Source: an uncultured Lachnospiraceae bacterium
GTDB lineage: Bacteria; Bacillota; Clostridia; Lachnospirales; Lachnospiraceae
Assembly (NCBI GenBank): GCA_910579465.1
Contig: CAJTUB010000006.1
Coordinates: 210,540-274,539, forward strand
DNA: 64,000 nucleotides
Reading direction: 5' to 3'
Positions 58,255 through 64,000 of the stretch are shown piece by piece. The notes beneath the pieces are model-generated. The model was not told where the DNA came from, ran no database searches, and worked only from the letters and a program-made list of their open reading frames with translations. Numbering within the stretch: position 1 is the stretch's first letter; each line of letters starts with the position of its first letter. Made by a program: the position numbers and the translations under genes.

Positions 58255-60477
58255 TCAGTATTCGCTTGCCTTTAACACCGGTCTGGTCTTATGCGATACC
58301 GAACCGTTTTCAAATTTACCATCATACTTTATTTTCGTCTCATCCTGTACGTTGAACCACAGGTCACCCGACTTCAGCAGCCCCTTTGCCCACGGATACT
58401 GTACCGCATCCGCCATCTGGGCATACGCCGACAGGTTCCCCAGATAGAACGGACCATACAGGGAGGCATTGGTCGTGTAAAAGTCCAGCAGATCCCCCTT
58501 TAACCCACAGTCCAGCTTTGTCAGGACGCTGTTCGCCGCATACTGTGCCGCAGCCCAGCGTTCCGGGATATAGGCGTCATTGTCGCAGCTTATGGAAAAA
58601 TCATCATCATTATGACCTACCCGCCCCCACTGCATCCCCTTTTTGGAAAATGTACTGTGCGCATAGGTATCGGTGATGGAATGGAGCGCCATACCGTAAA
58701 TGAAGAATTTGACATTTTCAGGGGTCACCTCGACCGTCCCGCCCATGTCGCCGAACACCTGCTGCCATGTCCTCTCCCCCAGCTTTGTCACCGAACCGAA
58801 ATCCCCGCGCATATGGGTAAGGTCGCCCGCATACATATAAGCTTCCGCCTCTTGAAATAAAGCCTCCAGCGCGCTTTTTACCAGCTGCGTATTGTTTCCC
58901 GCAAAGGATGGGACGCTTCCGAACACATCGGCAATCCTGGTCAGCAGGATATAATTTGCCACATAATTCGCTTCGGCAACAGCGATATACTGATTCTCTC
59001 CATTGACAGGATATACCTTGTACTGCCACAGGTGTCCGTGGTACGGCTTCCCTTCCGCATTAAGTCCTCCCTTGGTAGCGTCCGGATACCCGCACGCGTA
59101 TTTGAGGATTTTCATCTGCTCCCCGGTAAAGCTGATGACCTGGCTCCCTTCCACGCCGGTAATCACAAAATCCTCGTGCAGTTTCCCGTCATGTTTCCAA
59201 TGGTCCTTCAGCCACAGCCCTTCTACGACCTCCGTCCCCGGGAAGGTCTCCACCGCTTTTTCATTTTCCGGGATTGTCTTTAAAACCTCACCCCAGAACT
59301 TTTCCTCCTGTTTCTCTTTTTTCTTTTTATTCTTTTCCGCTTTATCGATATGCTTCTCATAGAGCTTTTTAAACTTATCGTTTATCTCAAGCGCATACCC
59401 CAGGTCAAGTACCCCGTTCCCGTACTCGTCCGGGGAGCCGTACAGGTTCGCGCTGTAGTTTAAGAGCATCCGTATGTAGTCCGCAGGCATTTCCGGGTTC
59501 CTCTCCATCAGGACGGATGCCGCCCCTGCCACGTGCGGCGCCGCCATGCTTGTGCCGGACACGCCGATAATGCCGCCGAAGATACCACTGGAGAGAATAT
59601 CCTCGCCCGGCGCCATCAGCTCCAGTGCCTCCCCTCCGGCACTGTCTTCTGCCGCAAGCCCCTCCACCGTGACGGAACCGACTGCGATTACCTCGTCATA
59701 TGCCGCGGGATAGGCAACGGTCTCCCCGTTCCCTGCCGCAGCTACCAGAAGGATGCCTGCCGCGGCGGCTCTTTCGACCGCAGCCTCCAGCTCCGGCACG
59801 TTCTTCGCAATCCCGAAGCTCATGTTGATGATGTCCACGTCCTGCCCTACCGCCCAGTCGATTGCCCCCGCAATCCGTCCCGCCGGTGCTTCCAAGTTTT
59901 CATCCAGCACGCGCGCCGAGTAAAGCTCTACGCGCGGATTGATGCCGGTAATCCCCTCGTCATTGTCCAGTGCGGCGATAATCCCTGCAACCGCGGTCCC
60001 GTGCCCGCTCATGTCCTCATAGAGCACACTTCGTTCCTCCCCCGGGATGAAGTTTTTCCGTGCGGCAACCGGAAGATCGGTGTTAAAGTTAATGCCGGAG
60101 TCAATGACCGCAACCTTTATTTTCCTGCCGGGGCCTTCCGCTTCCCCTGCATTTACGTTTCCCGCCTGTATCATCTGCAGGTTCCATGACTTCCCGTCCC
60201 GGTCTCCCGGATTCCCTTGGTTTACCCTGACCTTTATTTCCTTCTGCTTCTTGTCCTTGATTTTACTTCCGAAACCGCGGACAATATCCTGACTTTCCTC
60301 CGACGGGCCGCCTTGCAGGTTTCCTGCATCTGTATACTCCTCCGGCTTCCCGCCTGCCGTCCCGGCATATCCCGGTACAGGCAGGCCGCTCACACTAATA
60401 CACACTGCGAACAGCAATGCGGCAATTCTTTGAAAATACTTTCTTTTTCTTTTGAAGCCTTGATGCTTTTTTTCCAT
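58255..60477 (-). CDS. secreted S8 subtilisin-like protease fused to a zinc phospholipase C-like domain
   Basis: A 740-residue exported protein. Signal peptide is IAALLFAVCISVSGLPVPGY. The subtilase domain (residues about 100-365) has the full triad: VAVIDSGINF (Asp), MSGHGTAVAGIIAALD (His) and VSGTSMAAPHVAGAASVLM (Ser). A lysine-rich linker (KAEKNKKKKEKQEEKFWGEV) follows. Residues about 480-690 resemble the alpha-helical zinc-dependent phospholipase C/S1-P1 fold: ANYILLTRIADVF, DLTHMRG and FFIYGMALHSITDTYAHSTF (His/Asp/His metal-type motif). The fusion is uncommon. It has a structured leader and shares an operon with a lipoprotein. Confidence 0.82.
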   Translation of the reverse strand: MEKKHQGFKRKRKYFQRIAALLFAVCISVSGLPVPGYAGTAGGKPEEYTDAGNLQGGPSEESQDIVRGFGSKIKDKKQKEIKVRVNQGNPGDRDGKSWNLQMIQAGNVNAGEAEGPGRKIKVAVIDSGINFNTDLPVAARKNFIPGEERSVLYEDMSGHGTAVAGIIAALDNDEGITGINPRVELYSARVLDENLEAPAGRIAGAIDWAVGQDVDIINMSFGIAKNVPELEAAVERAAAAGILLVAAAGNGETVAYPAAYDEVIAVGSVTVEGLAAEDSAGGEALELMAPGEDILSSGIFGGIIGVSGTSMAAPHVAGAASVLMERNPEMPADYIRMLLNYSANLYGSPDEYGNGVLDLGYALEINDKFKKLYEKHIDKAEKNKKKKEKQEEKFWGEVLKTIPENEKAVETFPGTEVVEGLWLKDHWKHDGKLHEDFVITGVEGSQVISFTGEQMKILKYACGYPDATKGGLNAEGKPYHGHLWQYKVYPVNGENQYIAVAEANYVANYILLTRIADVFGSVPSFAGNNTQLVKSALEALFQEAEAYMYAGDLTHMRGDFGSVTKLGERTWQQVFGDMGGTVEVTPENVKFFIYGMALHSITDTYAHSTFSKKGMQWGRVGHNDDDFSISCDNDAYIPERWAAAQYAANSVLTKLDCGLKGDLLDFYTTNASLYGPFYLGNLSAYAQMADAVQYPWAKGLLKSGDLWFNVQDETKIKYDGKFENGSVSHKTRPVLKASEY

Positions 60478-60835
60478 AACGTTGCCTCCTTTTTGTATTT
60501 TATTTTTCTTACGATAGCTTCCACCCGCAAAGCATTTTTACTGGAATATAACTTAACTTGCTCACGCAACATTTCCTATAAATAAACACCCCCGGCTGCA
60601 GCCAAAGCATTGCAGCCGGGGGTAAACTTCCCTGTCTAAAAAAAACCCGTTTTCCTTTGCAGATTTTTCTTTTTACTCCCACATCTTACATCCTTACGGT
60701 TCCGTAAGTCTGCTTTATCCTACGCTTTCAGAATAACATAGTTTTCCTTTTTTGTCAATTATTTCCTTTCTTTCCTGAGCTTTCTGTACCGTCATTGCAA
60801 ATCCCATCACTGACATGACAAACCGGGGGAAGCTT
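60478..60835 (-). promoter_or_regulatory. structured leader of the subtilase gene (c-di-GMP-I riboswitch-like?)
   Basis: A promoter (-35 TTGACA, complement of 60753-60758; 17-bp spacer; -10 TATTCT, complement of 60730-60735) opens a 245-nt leader. First comes an aptamer-like part: AAAGCAGAC, stem CTTACGG/CCGTAAG (60693-60708), then AGGATGTAAGATGTGGG. This resembles the 5' half of GEMM-I aptamers (GCAAAC-stem-GGACGCAAAGC). It ends in AGTTTACC and is followed by a hairpin CCCCCGGCTGCA/TGCAGCCGGGGG (60589-60622) and TGTTTATTT. Riboswitch identity is tentative. Confidence 0.4.
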
Positions 60836-61450
60836 CTACTTTTCGCAGCAACACTTCCCGACATAAGGAGAAAACTCCAGACGAACGAAGTAGCCTCTGT
60901 CATGGTCACAGACCGGACATTTTTCCGGCACCTGCTCTCCTTCATAGATATGTCCGCAGTTTAAACAAATCCAGCCGGTCTTCACATCCGAAATAAACAG
61001 CTTATTTTCTTCTAACAGCTGTGCCAGCTTTCCGAAACGGTCTCCATGCATTTTCTCAATCTGCGCAATCATCTGGAAGGATGCCGCCACCTTCTGAAAG
61101 CCCTCATCCCTTGCCTTCTGGGCAAATGCCTGATACACATCGTCGTGTTCTTCATATTCATTATGCTGTGCCATCCGAAGCAGTTCAGTAATACTGCTAC
61201 TGATATCAATCGGATAGCCTCCGTCGATTTGGATGGTTTCACCCGACAGCTCGGAAAGATGGTCATAAAATACCTTGGCATGTGCCTTTTCCTGATTTGC
61301 CGTATAGGTAAACACTGCCTCTACTACATGAAGCTTCTGCTGCTTTGCCTGCTCCGCCGCAAAGGTATAGCGGTTCCTTGCCTGGCTTTCTCCCGCGAAT
61401 GCCCGCATCAGATTTTCCTTGGTTTCACTTGTCTTAAAATCTACTGCCAT
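60836..61450 (-). CDS. rubrerythrin
   Basis: A 204-residue peroxide-reducing non-haem iron protein. The ferritin-like domain has AFAGESQARNRYTFAAEQAK and NQEKAHAKVFYDHLSE (E and ExxH iron ligands) and QIEKMHGDRFGKLAQLLEEN. The C-terminal rubredoxin-like part has GWICLNCGHIYEGEQVPEKC then PVCD (two CxxC). An unusual tail ends in KCCCEK. Typical of oxidative-stress defence in anaerobes. RBS CGGAGG precedes the ATG at 61450. Confidence 0.96.
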   Translation of the reverse strand: MAVDFKTSETKENLMRAFAGESQARNRYTFAAEQAKQQKLHVVEAVFTYTANQEKAHAKVFYDHLSELSGETIQIDGGYPIDISSSITELLRMAQHNEYEEHDDVYQAFAQKARDEGFQKVAASFQMIAQIEKMHGDRFGKLAQLLEENKLFISDVKTGWICLNCGHIYEGEQVPEKCPVCDHDRGYFVRLEFSPYVGKCCCEK

Positions 61451-61622
61451 AGTTCTGCCTCCGTTTCTTTTCTGCATGATACCCGTGTATCAGCTACAGT
61501 ATGTGTAAAAAAAGGAAAACTATTCCCTTGAATTTCCGCATTTTGCGTACCCTTTTATGTCCCGCAGGCAATGTAGCAGCTTGCGGAACCTTTCCCAAAT
61601 CGTTCAAGAAGATTTTCCCTCT

Positions 61623-61669
61623 TGCCTGTTCATCGATTTCCTGCTATAATAAATGCAAACATTTGTTCT
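61623..61669 (+). promoter_or_regulatory. dinB promoter with LexA-type SOS box
   Basis: -35 TTGCCT (61623-61628), 16-bp spacer, -10 TATAAT (61645-61650). CAAACATTTGTTCT (61656-61669) matches the Firmicutes LexA consensus CGAACATATGTTCG at 11 of 14 positions and overlaps the expected start of transcription. Confidence 0.7.
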
Positions 61670-61715
61670 TTTTATATCGAAGGGATTTCCGTATTTCAGA
61701 GAAAGGAGGCACGCC

Positions 61716-62939
61716 ATGGCAGCGCCGGTCATTTATCATATCGATGTCAATTCCGCCTATTTAAGCTGGGAGGCACACCGCCGTCTGCATGACCTCGGGG
61801 AACAGACCGACCTGCGCACCGTCCCTGCCATTATCGGCGGCGATATTGACACGCGCCACGGCATCGTGCTGGCGAAGTCCATTCCGGCAAAGCAGTATGG
61901 CATTGCCACCGGGGAGCCGGTCGTAAAGGCAGTACAGAAATGTCCCGGTCTTCTTGTCGTAAAGCCGGATTTCCCGCTGTATGTCAGCCGTTCCCGCGCC
62001 TTCCTCGCTCTTTTGCGCCGGTACGCTCCTGTCGTAGAGCAGTTCAGCATCGACGAGGCGTTCTGTGACATGACCGGCACCGAAGGGCTGTATGGCTCTT
62101 TGGTTGATTTTGCGCATCAGCTGAAGGACCTTATCCGGGAGGAGCTTGGCTTTACGGTCAATATCGGCGTCTCCTCCAACCGTCTGCTTGCCAAGATTGC
62201 CTCTGACTTTAAAAAGCCGGACCGTGTGCACACCCTGTTCCCGGAGGAAATCCGGACAAAGCTCTGGCCCCTCCGGGTAGACGATTTGCTTTATGTAGGA
62301 CGCTCCACCGCAGAGCGCCTCCACGCCTTAGGCATCCGCACGGTCGGCGAGCTTGCCTGCACCGAAGCCTCCGTCCTTACGGCGCACCTGAAGAAGCAGG
62401 GCAGCTTTATCCACGACCTTGCGAACGGAATCGACGCGAGCCCTGTCACGGCAGAGCACGCCGCCCAGAAGTGTTACAGCAATTCTACTACCCTGCCCGC
62501 CGACCTGACGAACGGCGCTGCCGCAGAACGGGTGCTTCTTGCCCTCTGTGAAAAAACAGGGGCGCGAATCCGTGCGGACCGCGCCTATATTTCGATGGTT
62601 TCCGTTACCATTAAAGATTCTGACTTTCACAGCCGGAGCAGACAGCTCCAGCTTTACGCCCCGGACAATACAACCGAGCAGCTTTACGCTGCCGCCAGAA
62701 GGCTGTTCTACGAGCTCTGGGACGGCTCGCCCATCCGCCTGCTCGGCGTCGGCACCGGTCATGTCACGGAGGATGACTGCTTCCAGTATGACCTGTTTGA
62801 CTCCGGAAGACGGGAAAAGCTCTCAAAGCTGAACGCGGCTGTCGACCAGATCCGCAGCCGCTACGGAGACACGGCATTGAAACGGGCGTGCTTCCTTGAC
62901 ACAGAACAGGAGCCGCCCCGCAAGCCGTCCGGCAAGTAG
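61716..62939 (+). CDS. dinB: Y-family DNA polymerase (DinB/Pol IV-like)
   Basis: A 407-residue translesion polymerase. IYHIDVNSAYLSWEAHRRLH has the first catalytic aspartate and steric-gate region. QFSIDEAFCDMTG is the second metal site (SIDE). NIGVSSNRLLAKIASDFKKP and LLYVGRSTAERLHALGIRTV are the palm and helix-hairpin-helix regions. The ATG at 61716 follows AAAGGAGG. No C-terminal clamp-binding motif was identified with certainty. An SOS box precedes it. Confidence 0.92.
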   Translation: MAAPVIYHIDVNSAYLSWEAHRRLHDLGEQTDLRTVPAIIGGDIDTRHGIVLAKSIPAKQYGIATGEPVVKAVQKCPGLLVVKPDFPLYVSRSRAFLALLRRYAPVVEQFSIDEAFCDMTGTEGLYGSLVDFAHQLKDLIREELGFTVNIGVSSNRLLAKIASDFKKPDRVHTLFPEEIRTKLWPLRVDDLLYVGRSTAERLHALGIRTVGELACTEASVLTAHLKKQGSFIHDLANGIDASPVTAEHAAQKCYSNSTTLPADLTNGAAAERVLLALCEKTGARIRADRAYISMVSVTIKDSDFHSRSRQLQLYAPDNTTEQLYAAARRLFYELWDGSPIRLLGVGTGHVTEDDCFQYDLFDSGRREKLSKLNAAVDQIRSRYGDTALKRACFLDTEQEPPRKPSGK

Positions 62940-62953
62940 CGGACCGCTGCCGC

Positions 62954-63646
62954 CTACTCCCCTGCCTTCTCCTCCGTCAGAGCGGTCAGCCCCGCAATAT
63001 CCTCCACCGGAAGGGAAAAGACGACCGCCTTTGCTTCCGTATGCGGGCCTGCCTTTTCCATAATGGCACGCATAATGTCTCCTTTATCCGACTTCCTCGC
63101 TGCGATATAAATCATTTCCTTTTCCGGGGTAATGGAAACGCCGAAGAACTTCGCCTCCGACTCCCGCCCGGTTCCCTTCGCATGCACTACCGTGCCTCCC
63201 TTGGCGCCTGCCTCCCTTGCGGCGTCCATCACCATATCCGAACGCCCCTTTTCCGAAATTATCATAATCAAAGAATAGACTGCCTCTTTCATTTTCACTT
63301 CCTCCGATGCTGTGGTTTCCTGGCCTTCCGTCAAATATTTCATGCTTGAGGTTCCTGCAATGCTCTCTACCGGGATTGACATCGCGATTCCGGTTCCCGG
63401 CAGGTTAATTCCCATACGGCTTATCAGACCGGAAAACAACGATTCTACATTTCCGGCGGCAGCAATAGCCTGTAGCACTACCTTCTCATTATTCTCAATC
63501 CCCAGATAGTCGAGTATGCTCTTGCTGGCGGTTCCGTTGCCAAGCATGGATGTCAGCCGGGTAATGCCGTTCTGCCGGAAAAATTTCACATATTCCTTTT
63601 CGTAGTTCCGCTTCAATATCACCAGTACCATATTATAGCTGCTCAT
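62954..63646 (-). CDS. tandem PII-like regulatory protein
   Basis: A 230-residue protein with two ferredoxin-like PII-type halves. The first is residues 5-110 (MVLVILKRNYEKEYVKFFRQ; MGINLPGTGIAMSIPVESIA). The second is residues about 120-225 (AVYSLIMIISEKGRSDMVMD; GKEMIYIAARK-like EMIYIAARKSDKGDIMRAI; ALVFSLPVEDIAGL-like ending). The repeated 'A.S.PVE.IAG' closing shows internal duplication. It overlaps the DUF1538 gene by 14 bp, a known pairing in which the PII-like protein is thought to control the membrane partner. Confidence 0.78.
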   Translation of the reverse strand: MSSYNMVLVILKRNYEKEYVKFFRQNGITRLTSMLGNGTASKSILDYLGIENNEKVVLQAIAAAGNVESLFSGLISRMGINLPGTGIAMSIPVESIAGTSSMKYLTEGQETTASEEVKMKEAVYSLIMIISEKGRSDMVMDAAREAGAKGGTVVHAKGTGRESEAKFFGVSITPEKEMIYIAARKSDKGDIMRAIMEKAGPHTEAKAVVFSLPVEDIAGLTALTEEKAGE

Positions 63647-64000
63647 CGTTTCCCTCCATTTCAAAGATTTCATTATCCACAAAAATCTCTTCCTTCACCG
63701 CGTCAGTCTGGCTCCTGCGTGCCTTCAGCTTATACACAAGACCAAGCAGCTGAATCGTGATTAACGGCGTCATGGCAACCATTGCCACAACTCCGAATGC
63801 ATTGGAAACCACATCGCCGCCTGCCGCCGTACACACACCGATGGACATCGGAAGCAGAAAGGTTGCAGTCATCGGACCGGAAGCGACCCCGCCGGAGTCA
63901 AATGCAATTGCCGTAAAAATCGGCGGTACAAAAAAGGATAATAAAATGGCTGCCAGATACCCCGGCACCAGAAAATACATAATCGGAAGCCCTGCGATAA
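63633..64000 (-). CDS. DUF1538 membrane protein, C-terminal part (cut by window edge)
   Basis: The last 121 codons of a polytopic membrane protein. GYLAAILLSFFVPPIFTAIA, FDSGGVASGPMTATFLLPMS and VVSNAFGVVAMVAMTPLITI are DUF1538 features, with the GVASGPMT loop characteristic. A charged cytoplasmic tail ends ENDE-like (EIFEMEGNDEQL). The N-terminal half lies beyond the window. The gene overlaps the start of the PII-like partner. Transported substrate unknown. Confidence 0.85.
   Translation of the reverse strand, partial: IAGLPIMYFLVPGYLAAILLSFFVPPIFTAIAFDSGGVASGPMTATFLLPMSIGVCTAAGGDVVSNAFGVVAMVAMTPLITIQLLGLVYKLKARRSQTDAVKEEIFVDNEIFEMEGNDEQL

Noticed and set aside
60836..60945. Plus- or minus-strand alternative frames within rubrerythrin
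   Set aside because: They are shadows of the strong rubrerythrin frame with its intact iron and zinc-ribbon motifs.
1..64000. CRISPR array, tRNA, rRNA, prophage or complete insertion sequence
   Set aside because: No regularly spaced repeats, cloverleaf-type sequences, ribosomal RNA stretches or transposase genes were seen while reading the intergenic regions.

Overview
The window reads as a chromosomal segment of a motile, anaerobic, spore-forming Clostridia, most like a Lachnospiraceae member. This rests on gene content and order: spoVT, hup, rqcP, yabP, yabQ, divIC, spoIIE-like, tilS, hpt, ftsH in the order usual for endospore-forming Firmicutes, a flagellin gene behind a sigma-28-type promoter, rubrerythrin and ferredoxin-type enzymes, a T-box leader, and AGGAGG-type ribosome binding sites. 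No rRNA, tRNA, CRISPR array, prophage or complete insertion sequence was seen. Most genes are on the minus strand.

Layout. 1-2.5 kb: T-box-controlled operon for an AIR synthase-related protein, an Lrp/AsnC regulator and a truncated aminotransferase. 2.5-7.6 kb: purine operon purM-purN-purD-(HTH/methyltransferase)-purC, interrupted by a palindromic repeat. 7.7-12.4 kb: AraC regulator with an effector-binding protein, a toxin-gene remnant, a DUF234-type ATPase and an SSB-like protein. 12.9-20.4 kb: typA, then a minus-strand run DUF368-znuA-znuC-znuB-AI-2E transporter-Panacea-like regulator. 20.7-23.2 kb: yefM-yoeB, an aldo/keto reductase and a small regulator. 23.4-36.2 kb: an eight-gene sugar/glycosyltransferase cluster with a PD-(D/E)XK-like gene just upstream. 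36.7-39.9 kb: flagellin and a VanW-domain protein. 40-43.7 kb: a candidate small RNA, a second toxin-antitoxin pair, small membrane proteins, a DnaQ-type exonuclease and nth. 43.8-54.7 kb: GH13 amylase-type enzyme, then the ftsH-to-spoVT sporulation/division/housekeeping block. 54.8-64 kb: nucleobase permease behind an attenuator, a 329-bp palindrome, a lipoprotein and a subtilase/phospholipase-like fusion behind a structured leader, rubrerythrin, SOS-type dinB, and a tandem PII-like/DUF1538 pair cut by the window end.

How parts may work together. The cluster at 23.4-35.1 kb has aminotransferase, pyruvyltransferase-like, ATP-grasp, adenylate-forming, oxidoreductase and ThDP enzymes plus two glycosyltransferases, but no flippase, polymerase or priming transferase, and it lies beside flagellin. 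I infer a cytoplasmic pathway that decorates flagellin. Intergenic DNA is unusually structured: two CTAGTGTACTGAC-bounded palindromes, three copies of a roughly 105-nt repeat with compensatory stem changes, a 329-bp palindrome enclosing one of those copies, and several leaders in which a promoter is closely followed by a terminator-like hairpin.
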